Positions 51,330 to 59,772 of a stretch of DNA of 64,000 bases are shown here, one piece after another. The notes beneath the pieces are model-generated. The model saw only the letters and a list, made by a program, of their open reading frames with translations. It was not told the DNA's origin and searched no databases. The translations under genes were made by a program, and so were the position numbers. Position 1 is the stretch's first letter. Each line of letters begins with the position of its first letter. Source of the stretch: Bradyrhizobium symbiodeficiens (GTDB taxonomy: Bacteria; Pseudomonadota; Alphaproteobacteria; Rhizobiales; Xanthobacteraceae); NCBI RefSeq assembly GCF_002266465.3, contig NZ_CP029427.2, positions 3,536,501 through 3,600,500 of the forward strand, written 5' to 3'.

Positions 51330-52589
51330 ATGCAAAGCGATCGATCGCAATCCAGCTCCCGCCGTTCGGGACCTCTTGCCGGCCTCAGGGTGGTCGACCT
51401 CACCCATGTCATGGCCGGGCCGACCTGCACCCTGATGCTCGCCGACATGGGCGCCGACGTCATCAAGATCGAGAAATCGCCGAACGGCGACGACACCCGC
51501 CATTCGGTGCCGCCAAAGATCGGCGACGAGGCGGCCTCCTTCCTGATGATGAACCGCAACAAGCGCGGCATCGTGCTGGATCTCAAGACCGAGGGCGGCA
51601 AGCAGGTGTTGCGGCGGCTGATCGCGGACGCCGACGTGCTGGTCGAGAATTTTGCGCCGGGCGCGATGGAGCGCCTCGGCTTCGGCTACGAGGCGCTGCA
51701 CCAGCAATTCCCGGCGCTGATCTACTGCTCGCTGTCGGGCTTCGGCCGCACCGGTCCCTACAAGAACCGCCGTGGTTTCGATCTCGTCGCCCAGGCCATG
51801 AGCGGCATCATGAGTTTCACCGGCGAACGTCCCGACGGTCCGCCCGTCAAATGCGGCCCGCCATTGTCCGACATCACCGCCGGCCTGCTCGCCAGCATGG
51901 GCATCCTCGCGGCCTATGCGCACCGTCTCAAGACCGGGAAGGGGCAGTGGGTCGAGACCTCGCTCTATGAGGCCGCCCTGGTGCAGACCTATTGGCAGTC
52001 GACCATCGCGCTCGCCGCGGGCACGGCACCGCGCGCGATGGGCTCGGCCCATCCGCTCAACGCGCCGTATCAGGCGTTCGAAGCCTCGGACGGCTGGCTC
52101 GTGGTCGGCGGCGCCAACAAGAAGCATTGGCTGTTGATGCTGGAAGCGCTCGGGGCAAGTGAACTCGCCGCCGATCCGCGTTTCGTCAATGGCGCCGACC
52201 GCATGGCCAATCTCAAAGAGCTGGAAGCGGTCCTGAGCGAGCGCTTCCGGACCCGGTCGCGAGCGCATTGGCTCGCGGCACTGGACGAGAAGGGCGTGCC
52301 GTGCGGACCCGTGCACGACATGCTGGAGGCGCTCAGCGATCCCCAGACTCTGGCGCGCGAGATGGTCGTCGAGGTCGAGCATTCCACGCTCGGCCCGGTC
52401 AAGACGATCGGTCTTCCCGTCAAGTTTTCGGAGACCCCAGGCAAAGTGCTATCGGGCGCCCCGGTCTATGGTGAGCATACGAGCGAGGTCCTGGCCGAGT
52501 ACGGGTTCGACCAGAAGCAGATCGAAGCGCTCGAAAAAGAAGGCGCAATCGTCCTGGCATCGGGAAGACGCGAGGAACGTGTCGCCTGA
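51330..52589 (+). CDS. CaiB/BaiF (class III) CoA-transferase
   Basis: A 419-residue family III CoA-transferase, which moves CoA between carboxylic acids. The N-terminus has GLRVVDLTHVMAGPTCTLML and LADMGADVIKIEKSPNGDD. The catalytic aspartate is Asp151 in RRGFDLVAQAMSGIMSFTG. The LGFGYEALHQQFPALIYCSL block is standard. The acid pair is not known. It follows the crotonase-like gene and precedes the transporter genes. It probably activates the imported substrate (inference). Confidence 0.93.
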   Translation: MQSDRSQSSSRRSGPLAGLRVVDLTHVMAGPTCTLMLADMGADVIKIEKSPNGDDTRHSVPPKIGDEAASFLMMNRNKRGIVLDLKTEGGKQVLRRLIADADVLVENFAPGAMERLGFGYEALHQQFPALIYCSLSGFGRTGPYKNRRGFDLVAQAMSGIMSFTGERPDGPPVKCGPPLSDITAGLLASMGILAAYAHRLKTGKGQWVETSLYEAALVQTYWQSTIALAAGTAPRAMGSAHPLNAPYQAFEASDGWLVVGGANKKHWLLMLEALGASELAADPRFVNGADRMANLKELEAVLSERFRTRSRAHWLAALDEKGVPCGPVHDMLEALSDPQTLAREMVVEVEHSTLGPVKTIGLPVKFSETPGKVLSGAPVYGEHTSEVLAEYGFDQKQIEALEKEGAIVLASGRREERVA

Positions 52590-52639
52590 GCGGACGTCGA
52601 TACGACAATGATAAAAGACAAAATCAGCTGGAGGAAATC

Positions 52640-53632
52640 ATGGGTCGGACGTCGATATTTCTGCTCTCCGCAGCCGCGACGATGCTCGCCGGCACGATGC
52701 CCGCGCTGAGCGCCTGGCAACCGCAAAAGCCGATCGAGTTCGTCGCCACCGCCGGGCCCGGCGGCGGGACCGACAACCTCGCGCGCGCGGTGCAGAACAT
52801 CATCACCAAGCACAAGCTGACGGAGCAGCCGATCGTCGTGGTCAACAAGGGCGGCGGCAGCGGGGCCGAAGGCTATGTCTACGGCAAGGCCTCCGCCGGC
52901 GATCCCTACAAGGTGATCTTCGGCACCTCGAACGCCTGGCAGCAACCGCTCGTCTCCAAGGTCGCCTTCAACTACACCGATCTCACACCCGTAGCGGCGA
53001 TGGCGCAGGACGAGTTCCTGCTCTGGGTCAAGCAGGACGCGCCCTACAAGAATGCGGGCGACTATCTGAAGGCGGCCGGATCGGGTGAGTTCAAGATGGG
53101 CGGCGCGCAGTCAAAGGACACCGACGAGGTCCTGACGCGGATGATCGAGAAGGCCGGCAAGGTCAAGCTGACCTACATCCCCTTCAAGAGCGGCGCGGAG
53201 ACCGCCGTGCAGCTTGCCGGCGGACATCTCGATTCCCACGTCAACAATCCCAACGAAAGCCTCGGGCAATGGCGCGGCGGCACGCAGCGGCCACTCTGCG
53301 TTTTCAGCCCGAAGCGGCTGCCGCAGGGCGCCAAGGTCACCGCGACCGAAGGCTGGGGCGACGTTCCGACCTGCGTCGAGCAGGGGCTCGACATCAAGCA
53401 ATATGAGCAGCCGCGCACCGTTTGGCTGCCCGGCAAGGTCACGCCGGACCAGGCCGCGTTCTATGTCGACCTCATGAAGAAGGTGCAGTCGACGCCGGAG
53501 TGGAAGGACTACATCGAGAAGACGTCCCAGGTCGACACCTTCCTGACCGGCGCCGAGTTCGACAAGTTCATCAAGGAGGACCTCGAGCACGTCAAGCAGG
53601 TCGCGGGCGAGCAGGGCTGGCTGGTGAAGTGA
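52640..53632 (+). CDS. Tripartite tricarboxylate transporter substrate-binding protein (TctC/Bug family)
   Basis: A 330-residue periplasmic receptor. The signal peptide covers about residues 1-25 (ending ALSA), followed by the Bug family opening KPIEFVATAGPGGGTDNLARAVQ and the IVVVNKGGGSGAEGYVY loop that binds the carboxylate. Bug proteins bind organic acids such as tricarboxylates, aromatic acids or nicotinate. The ligand is unknown. A strong ribosome binding site (GGAGG) precedes the start. The matching membrane parts TctB and TctA follow, after a 177-base gap containing a palindromic repeat. Confidence 0.92.
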   Translation: MGRTSIFLLSAAATMLAGTMPALSAWQPQKPIEFVATAGPGGGTDNLARAVQNIITKHKLTEQPIVVVNKGGGSGAEGYVYGKASAGDPYKVIFGTSNAWQQPLVSKVAFNYTDLTPVAAMAQDEFLLWVKQDAPYKNAGDYLKAAGSGEFKMGGAQSKDTDEVLTRMIEKAGKVKLTYIPFKSGAETAVQLAGGHLDSHVNNPNESLGQWRGGTQRPLCVFSPKRLPQGAKVTATEGWGDVPTCVEQGLDIKQYEQPRTVWLPGKVTPDQAAFYVDLMKKVQSTPEWKDYIEKTSQVDTFLTGAEFDKFIKEDLEHVKQVAGEQGWLVK

Positions 53633-53674
53633 GGCGGCGGATGGGCTTCGATCGCGCAGCCGACTGCAGCCCTG

Positions 53675-53791
53675 GTCCTCATCCTGAGGAGCCCGCCGGA
53701 GGCGGGCGTCTCGAAGGATGGCGGCGGATGCGATGTCGCCTGGAGCCGTCCTTCGAGACGCGCGCCAAGCGCGCTCCTCAGGACGAGGACT
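53675..53791. repeat. Palindromic intergenic repeat inside the operon
   Basis: The left arm (53675-53720, GGTCCTCATCCTGAGGAGC...) and right arm (53746-53791) are inverted copies with a few gaps; the TCTCGAAGGA / TCCTTCGAGA and CTGAGGAGC / GCTCCTCAG cores pair. It lies between the receptor gene and tctB, so it may favour transcript ending or stabilise the upstream mRNA, giving more receptor than membrane parts (inference). Confidence 0.8.
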
Positions 53792-53809
53792 GTTTCTCCG
53801 GAGCTGCCC

Positions 53810-54292
53810 ATGATCTCACGCCGCGCGCTTGAACTTGTGACCGCCGTCATCACCGGTGGCTTTGGTGTCGCCGTCGTGGTCCAAAGCCTCGACAACGGCA
53901 TCGGCTGGTCCAGCGCGGGTGTCGATGCCGGCACGTTTCCGCTCCTGACCGGCACCATCATCGTGCTCGGTAGCCTCTACAACCTGGTGCGGGGCGTGTT
54001 GCCGGTTGCGTCCCTCGCCAATGTCCCCATCGCGATCACGCGGATCGAGCTGGGCCGGCTTGCCGGCCTGTTCGTGCCGGCCGCGATCTTCGTGGCTGCG
54101 ATCCCGCTCGCCGGCATGTACGTCGCCTCGGCGCTGTATGTCTTCGCGGTGCTCGCGATCCCCCGGCATCAATCGGTGCCGCGCGCGCTGGGGATGGCGG
54201 CGGTGACGGCGCTCGCGCTCTACGTGGTGTTCGAGCGCATGTTCCAGGTCAGCTTGCCACACGGCGCGCTCGCCGCCGCACTCGGCTTCTGA
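53810..54292 (+). CDS. Tripartite tricarboxylate transporter small membrane subunit (TctB family)
   Basis: A 160-residue protein with four membrane helices, the usual plan for TctB. The first helix is at about residues 6-25, and the C-terminal helices end in the FERMFQVSLPHGALAAALGF block that is conserved in the family. It works with TctA and the periplasmic receptor, driven by a cation gradient. The tctA start lies 11 bases after its stop. Confidence 0.88.
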   Translation: MISRRALELVTAVITGGFGVAVVVQSLDNGIGWSSAGVDAGTFPLLTGTIIVLGSLYNLVRGVLPVASLANVPIAITRIELGRLAGLFVPAAIFVAAIPLAGMYVASALYVFAVLAIPRHQSVPRALGMAAVTALALYVVFERMFQVSLPHGALAAALGF

Positions 54293-54303
54293 GGGCGGCG
54301 CCG

Positions 54304-55842
54304 ATGGACAATCTCGGGGAACTCCTGCACGGCTTCAGCATCGCCGTCACCGTGCCGCATCTGGTGCTGATGGTCGTCGGCGTGCTGCTCGGCATTCTCG
54401 TCGGCGTGCTGCCGGGGCTTGGCGCGCCGAACGGGGTGTCGCTGCTGTTGCCGCTGACCTTCGGCATGCAGCCGGTGTCGGCGATCATCCTGCTGTCCAG
54501 CATGTACTGGGGCGCGTTGTTCGGTGGCTCCGTCACCTCGATCCTGTTCAACATTCCGGGCGAGCCGTCGTCGGTCGCGACCACCTTCGACGGCTATCCG
54601 ATGGCGCGTGACGGAAGGCCGACCACGGCGCTCGCCACCGCCTTCGGCTCGGCCGCATTCGGCGCGCTGGTCGGCGTCATCCTGATCACTTTCCTGGCGT
54701 CCTGGGTGGCGCAGGTCGCGCTTGCCTTCGGGCCGGCGGAATACTTTGCGGTCTATTTCCTGGCCTTCGCCAGCTTCGTCGGCATGGGCGGTGCCGCGCC
54801 GGTCAAGACGGTCGTGGCGCTCGCGATCGGGTTTTCGATCGCCGCGATCGGCATCGACACCGTCTCCGGCAGCGTCCGCCTCATCATGGGCGTCGATGAA
54901 CTCGTCAAGGGCGTGAGCTTCGTCGTCGCGGTAATGGGCCTGTTCGGGATCGGCGAGCTGCTGGTCGCGGTCGAAGAGGAATTCCATGCCCGCGCGGTGT
55001 CCTCGAAGATCGACTGGCGCGAGGTATTCCGCGCCGTCGGCCGCCTGCCGCGGCATGGCGTTGCCTTGCTGCGCAGCGCCGCAATCGGCTGCTGGATGGG
55101 GATCACGCCGGGGGGCCCGACCGCGGCGTCCTTCATGAGCTACGGCATCGCCCGCCGCTTCTCGCGCCGTGGTCGCTATTTCGGCACCGGAGAGGTCGAA
55201 GGCATCATCTCGCCGGAGACGGCCGATCATGCCGCCGGGACCAGCGCGCTGCTGCCGATGCTTGCGCTCGGCATTCCCGGCTCGGCGACCGCCGCCGTCA
55301 TGATGGGCGGGCTGATGATCTGGGGCCTCAATCCCGGGCCGATGCTGTTCGTCGACCAGAAGGATTTCGTGTGGGGCCTGATCGCCTCGATGTATGTCGG
55401 CAATATCGTCGCCGTCGCGCTGGTGCTGCTGACGGTGCCCATCTTCGCCGCCATGATGCGGATTCCCTTCGTGGTGATCGCGCCGCTGATCGTGATCATC
55501 TGCGTCGTCGGCGCCTATTCGGTGTCGAACTCCTATCTCGACGTCGTCATGATGCTCGGCTTCGGAATCGTCGGCTATCTCTTCAAGAAGCTGTTCTATC
55601 CGCTGGCGCCGCTCGTGCTCGCCATCGTCATCGGCGACAAGGCCGAGGATGCGTTCCGGCAATCGATGCTGATGTCGAAGGGATCCCTGGGCATCTTCTT
55701 TGCCAACAAGCTGGTGACATGCCTGATCATGGCCGGCATCGCGCTCTTGCTGCTGCCGCTCGTGCTGCAGTTCGCGCGTCTCTGGCGCAAGCCCGCAGCC
55801 CCCACCATCGAAACCTCCGCCCAGGAGAAGGTGATCATATGA
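54304..55842 (+). CDS. Tripartite tricarboxylate transporter large membrane subunit (TctA family)
   Basis: A 512-residue permease with about 10-12 membrane helices. Family motifs are GVLPGLGAPNG near residue 37, SILFNIPGEPSSVATTFDGYP, GITPGGPTAASFMSYGIARR and MLALGIPGSATAAVMMGGLM. Ion-coupled uptake of a carboxylate is expected from the family. The last residues include a charged tail and the stop overlaps the start of the PdxA-like gene (ATGA), so the transporter and the enzyme are translated together. Confidence 0.95.
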   Translation: MDNLGELLHGFSIAVTVPHLVLMVVGVLLGILVGVLPGLGAPNGVSLLLPLTFGMQPVSAIILLSSMYWGALFGGSVTSILFNIPGEPSSVATTFDGYPMARDGRPTTALATAFGSAAFGALVGVILITFLASWVAQVALAFGPAEYFAVYFLAFASFVGMGGAAPVKTVVALAIGFSIAAIGIDTVSGSVRLIMGVDELVKGVSFVVAVMGLFGIGELLVAVEEEFHARAVSSKIDWREVFRAVGRLPRHGVALLRSAAIGCWMGITPGGPTAASFMSYGIARRFSRRGRYFGTGEVEGIISPETADHAAGTSALLPMLALGIPGSATAAVMMGGLMIWGLNPGPMLFVDQKDFVWGLIASMYVGNIVAVALVLLTVPIFAAMMRIPFVVIAPLIVIICVVGAYSVSNSYLDVVMMLGFGIVGYLFKKLFYPLAPLVLAIVIGDKAEDAFRQSMLMSKGSLGIFFANKLVTCLIMAGIALLLLPLVLQFARLWRKPAAPTIETSAQEKVII

Positions 55843-56849
55843 GCGCAAAGCCGCTGATTGCATTGGCCATGGGAGATCCCGCCGGCATCAGCCCCGAGCT
55901 GACGGCGAAACTGGTGGCGCAGGACGACATCCGCGAAAGCTGCCGGCTCGTCGTGATCGGCGACCGCCGCATCTTCGAGGAGGGCGCGCGCATTGCCGGT
56001 GTCAAGCCGGCGCTGAAGATGGTGGAGCAGGGGGCCGATCTTCGCGCGGCGAAGGAAGACGCGCTGTTTCTCGATCTTCGTCACCTCGATCCCAAACAGG
56101 TCGAGCCGAAGACCGCAACGCTTGCCGGCGGCAAATTCGCGCTGGCGAACTATCGGCACGCACTCGAGCTTGGCCGCGACGGCCGTGTCGACGCGGTCTG
56201 CTTCACCCCCTTCAACAAGCAGGCGATGCGGCTCGCCCGCGCAGAGTACGACGACGAGATCGCGTTCTCGGCCGAGATGGTCGGGCTCAAGACGCCGGCG
56301 AGCGAGTTCAACGTGCTGGACCGGCTGTGGAACGCGCGCGTCACGTCCCACATCCCGCTGCGGGATGTCGCTGCCAAGCTGACCAGCGAACGCATCCACC
56401 GTGCGCTCGAGCTGACCGATGCCTGCATGCGCAACGCCGGCTTCGCGCGGCCGCGCATCGCCGTCGCCGGACTGAACCCGCACGCGGGCGACGGCGGCAA
56501 TTTCGGCCGCGAGGAGATCGATATCATCGCGCCGGTGGTCGCGGCCGGTCAGCGCGAGGGCATCGCGGCGGAAGGACCGTTTCCCGCCGACACCGTGTTT
56601 CTGCGCGCCAAGGGCGGTGCCTTCGATGCGGTGCTGACGATGTATCACGACCAGGGCCAGATCGCGATGAAGCTGATGGGCTTCGATCGCGGCGTCACCT
56701 TGCTCGGCGGCTTCCCGTTCCCGATCTGCACGCCCGCGCACGGCACCGCTTACGACATCGCAGGACAGGGCATCGCCTCGATCGGCGCCAGCCGTGCGGC
56801 CATGTTGCTCGCGGCGGAGATGGCGGCGGCCGGAAAGCGTCTTGGGTAA
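55839..56849 (+). CDS. PdxA-like (PdxA2) dehydrogenase
   Basis: A 336-residue metal- and NAD-dependent dehydrogenase of the PdxA family. Seen motifs: MGDPAGISPELTAKL at the start, VCFTPFNKQAM, GLNPHAGDGGNFGREE and MYHDQGQIAMKLMGF with a metal-ligand histidine. The sequence is closer to PdxA2 and TphB-like members in catabolic clusters than to vitamin B6 PdxA (inference). Known PdxA2 proteins act on 4-phospho-erythronate or threonate, usually beside a DUF1537 kinase; none is here. TphB-type enzymes oxidise cis-diols of aromatic acids; no dioxygenase is here either. The substrate is open. Confidence 0.9.
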   Translation: MSAKPLIALAMGDPAGISPELTAKLVAQDDIRESCRLVVIGDRRIFEEGARIAGVKPALKMVEQGADLRAAKEDALFLDLRHLDPKQVEPKTATLAGGKFALANYRHALELGRDGRVDAVCFTPFNKQAMRLARAEYDDEIAFSAEMVGLKTPASEFNVLDRLWNARVTSHIPLRDVAAKLTSERIHRALELTDACMRNAGFARPRIAVAGLNPHAGDGGNFGREEIDIIAPVVAAGQREGIAAEGPFPADTVFLRAKGGAFDAVLTMYHDQGQIAMKLMGFDRGVTLLGGFPFPICTPAHGTAYDIAGQGIASIGASRAAMLLAAEMAAAGKRLG

Positions 56850-56852
56850 ACG

Positions 56853-57269
56853 TTACTTCGTGATCGGCGTCGTCAGTTCCTTGTCAGCCGTATCCACCAC
56901 GAACACGGCCAGCAGCTTGGCAGGCTCGGTATCGCTGGCATTCGCGCTGATGCCGTGGCGGTCACCGGGGTGTTCGGAGAAGTTCTCTCCCTTGTGAAAG
57001 ACCTTAGCGGGGCCGTCATTGACCTGGCTGCGGATCGCGCCTTCCAACACCGTGGCATAGATGAAGGCGGAGGGGGCGTGGATATGGGCGGGTGAGGAGC
57101 CCCCGGGACCGTACTCGACCAGCACGCCCTTCATGCTCTTGCCGGGAACGTTGGGCAGTGCTTGGTCGAACACGACCGTGACTTTCGCCAATGGCGCCGC
57201 CGGCTCGGCTGCGTGGGCCGTCAGCAATGAGGCGGCATAAACCGCTGTCGCGATCAGCAATCCGCGCAT
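56853..57269 (-). CDS. Secreted cupin-domain protein
   Basis: A 138-residue protein with a signal peptide (about 1-20, ending AHAAEPAA) and a single cupin barrel. Cupin motif 1 is visible in GPGGSSPAHIHAPSAFIYATVLEGAI (His, His, and Glu further on) and motif 2 in FSEHPGDRHGISANAS. It may bind a metal and sense or bind a small molecule in the periplasm. It is convergent with the PdxA-like gene, three bases apart. Confidence 0.85.
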   Translation of the reverse strand: MRGLLIATAVYAASLLTAHAAEPAAPLAKVTVVFDQALPNVPGKSMKGVLVEYGPGGSSPAHIHAPSAFIYATVLEGAIRSQVNDGPAKVFHKGENFSEHPGDRHGISANASDTEPAKLLAVFVVDTADKELTTPITK

Positions 57270-57308
57270 GGGAGCTCCTTATCTGCGGTGGTTTCGTGGT
57301 TGCCAATC

Positions 57309-58052
57309 TCAGAGGCTAGCGAGCCATGTTGCGAGCTTCGTTGGTCCGAGGCGCGCCTCGCCGAGCGGGACCAGCGATGTGTCGTCAATGGGGCCGCCGT
57401 AGTACGGCGCCTTCGGATCTCCGACCACCGGACGGGTGTCGCCCGATGCCTTCAGACGGCGTGCGATGAATTCGTTGAAGGGAGCCTTCTCGGGGCCTGC
57501 GATGTCGATCGTGCCATTGAGTGGCTTGCCCGTTGCGACCTCCGCGAGGCGAGCAGCGACGTCGTCAGCGGCGATCGGCTGAAACAATGCCGAGGGAACG
57601 ACGATCCTGCCGTCAACCGCACCCATGTCGGCAATGGCGGCGAGGAATTCGAAGAACTGGGTGGCGCGCACGATCGAGTAGGGGACCGAGGATGACTTGA
57701 TGATGGTCTCCTGGGCGAGCTTGGCACGGAAATAGGCGTTGTCGGGCGACCGCTCAGTCCCGACGATCGACAGGGCCACGTGATGCTTCACGGCGGCGGC
57801 AGCTTCTGCCGCGACCAGATTCCTGCTCGACCGCTCGAAGAATTCGAGCACGGCGGCGGGCTCCCACGACGGCGCATTGGCGACGTCGACGACGACATCC
57901 GCGCCTGCCAGCGCGGCGGCGAGGCCATCCCCGGTCACGGCATTTACGCCTGATTTCGGTGAAGCCGCCACGGCCTCGTGGCCTTGCTGCCTGAGCCGCG
58001 CCACGAGCTTGGACCCGATCAATCCGGTTCCGCCGATCACGACGATCTTCAT
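57309..58052 (-). CDS. NAD(P)-binding NmrA/atypical SDR protein
   Basis: A 247-residue atypical short-chain dehydrogenase. The N-terminus has MKIVVIGGTGLIGSKLVARL with the GxxGxxG motif, followed by VVVDVANAPSWEPAAVLEFF and SIVGTERSPDNAYFRAKLAQE with the YxxxK pair. Enzymes of this type often reduce quinones or act as redox-sensing proteins. The start at 58052 has AAGGAGA ahead. It lies upstream of the cupin gene on the same strand with 39 bases between, so the two may be co-transcribed. Confidence 0.88.
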   Translation of the reverse strand: MKIVVIGGTGLIGSKLVARLRQQGHEAVAASPKSGVNAVTGDGLAAALAGADVVVDVANAPSWEPAAVLEFFERSSRNLVAAEAAAAVKHHVALSIVGTERSPDNAYFRAKLAQETIIKSSSVPYSIVRATQFFEFLAAIADMGAVDGRIVVPSALFQPIAADDVAARLAEVATGKPLNGTIDIAGPEKAPFNEFIARRLKASGDTRPVVGDPKAPYYGGPIDDTSLVPLGEARLGPTKLATWLASL

Positions 58053-58417
58053 GGCCTGTCTCCTTGGCATGTGACGAGCGCGAGATGGCCAATGCCAATG
58101 CGAATTCGCGCGCTCACGTCGATGAACGTGATGCGAAGCGACTCTATTCGAACAAGGGCGAGGGGCTCTTGCCTGTAACGGGCGCGGCTTGCCGGAAAAT
58201 GCTTCAGAAGCCGGGGTGTGATTTCACAAAGCCGCTAGGGGGCATTCCCTCGTTCCGCAACACACTCTGCGATGATCGCAGATTGCCAATGTTTTGCCCG
58301 TCGTGTCAAAATCTTAGGGGAAACAAGGCGGAAAGTTCAACTGAAAAGGCCAATGAAAACAACCCTCCGGCTACTGTGCATGGGGTTGTTTTCGCATTTT
58401 TAGCTAGGCGTGCTGCC
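58053..58417. other. Non-coding stretch with repeat-family hairpin
   Basis: These 365 bases hold no gene. A perfect 11-bp inverted repeat GAAAACAACCC / GGGTTGTTTTC (58355-58365 and 58383-58393) is followed by GCATTTTTAG, which is terminator-like on the plus strand. The words TGTTTTGCCC and CTACTGTGCATGGGG remind me of a dispersed Bradyrhizobium intergenic repeat. Part of this (TGTTTTGCCCGTCGTGT at about 58289) resembles the right edge of the block beside anmK (TGTTTTGCCCGACGCGT). Confidence 0.5.
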
Positions 58418-59494
58418 TCACGCCCCGCAGACGATCACACCGTACCAGCCGAGCCCGCGATAGGTCTCGTAGCCCGGCGTCGCATGGAAGGCGACCAGTG
58501 CGCCCGTGCGGTCGTGATGGAAGCCGGAGGCCTGGCCGTTCAGCGAGATCGAGATGCGCTCGCTGAGGATGCCCTGGCCGTCCGACGCCGCGATCACGCG
58601 CAAACTCGAATCGACCAGCAGCACGCGGGCCTTGTCGCTGTCGCCGACGCGGATCCCTTGTACGATGGCGCGGGCCTGCGGCTCCCAGTCGAAATGGATG
58701 GCGAGCACGCCGATCGGGGCGCCGTTGGCCTGACCGCCGGCGCGCACGCTGGCGCAATAGGTCGCAACCTGCGCGTTGCCGAGCAGCGGCTGGTTCTCGA
58801 CGTCGCCGGCAACGTAGTCGTCGCCGGAGCGCAGGCCCTTGGCCTCGCGAAACCATTTGGTGTGGGCGACGTTCTGGCCGACGACGCGGAAGCGGTCGGC
58901 ACGGCCATTGGCAATGACGTTGCCGTCGAGGTCGCAGAGCCACAGGTCAAGATAGACGGTGTAGGCCCCGAGGATCACGCCCAGGCGCTGCGAGGCGTGG
59001 GAGACGGCCGCAGCGCCGGGTGAGGCGGCGCAATCGACCACCGCGGAATCGGTCGCCCACCAGCGCACGTCGCAGGTGCGTTCATAAAGGTTGCGGTCGA
59101 TCAGCTCGATCGCGTTCAGCGACAGATCCATCATGCGCTCACCGCGCGAACGCTGGCTCATGCGCTCGATCGAGGAGACGAGATCGCCGGTCCGCTTCGT
59201 CAACTGGCTTTCGAGCTCGCGGGCGATGGTCTCGACCTGCTGACCGACCCCACGCACCTCCTGCGCCACCACCGCAAAGCCCGCGCCTTGCGCGCCGGCG
59301 CGCGAACTTTCGATCAGCGCGTTCAGCGCCAGCATCTTCATCTGGTTGGTGATCTGCTGGATCGACTTGGTCTTGTCGACCGCGATCTGGTTGACCTCCG
59401 CGGTCAGGCGGTTGATCAGCGCGGAAATGTCGGAATCGTCCTCAGCGGGTTCGGTGGCGATCGGCTTGGCCTTCAGACCCAGCGCAGCAGACAT
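58418..59494 (-). CDS. MCP-like soluble protein with inverted domain order
   Basis: A 358-residue protein with no membrane helix. The N-terminal part (about 20-120) carries the chemoreceptor signalling tip (NQMKMLALNALIESSRAGAQ then GAGFAVVAQEVRGVGQQ), and the C-terminal part (about 125-358) is a Cache-like sensor (LGAYTVYLDLWLCDLDGNVI; RFRVVGQNVAHTKWFREA; GVLAIHFDWEPQARAI). In usual receptors the sensor comes first and is extracellular. Here a short signalling hairpin precedes a cytoplasmic sensor, so it may tune a chemotaxis or related kinase from within. The start at 59494 has AAGGGAA before it. Confidence 0.85.
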   Translation of the reverse strand: MSAALGLKAKPIATEPAEDDSDISALINRLTAEVNQIAVDKTKSIQQITNQMKMLALNALIESSRAGAQGAGFAVVAQEVRGVGQQVETIARELESQLTKRTGDLVSSIERMSQRSRGERMMDLSLNAIELIDRNLYERTCDVRWWATDSAVVDCAASPGAAAVSHASQRLGVILGAYTVYLDLWLCDLDGNVIANGRADRFRVVGQNVAHTKWFREAKGLRSGDDYVAGDVENQPLLGNAQVATYCASVRAGGQANGAPIGVLAIHFDWEPQARAIVQGIRVGDSDKARVLLVDSSLRVIAASDGQGILSERISISLNGQASGFHHDRTGALVAFHATPGYETYRGLGWYGVIVCGA

Positions 59495-59772
59495 CGGGGC
59501 TTTCCCTTGGCAATGAGCTCTGATCTGCAACGAACCCGGAACAATCGCTTACAGATCGAATACGATTCTTTTTCGAAGATTCCGCCTAACGCCCGCTTAA
59601 TTTGCTGTTCCGGCGGATGCCCAAATGATAGTCAGTCGGCGCCGCAAATCGGCAATCCACCGCTTTGTGCGGCGCGGAGATTGCAAATCCCTGAGGATTC
59701 CGGGTCAATCGTCCTGCAAGCCGGACCGACGCGATACCGTCGATTGCGGGTTCCTCAAACCGACTGCGACCC

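Noticed and set aside
54220..55863. A 547-residue open frame on the minus strand
   Set aside because: It is the antisense of tctA, rich in R, D, H and E, without recognisable domains.
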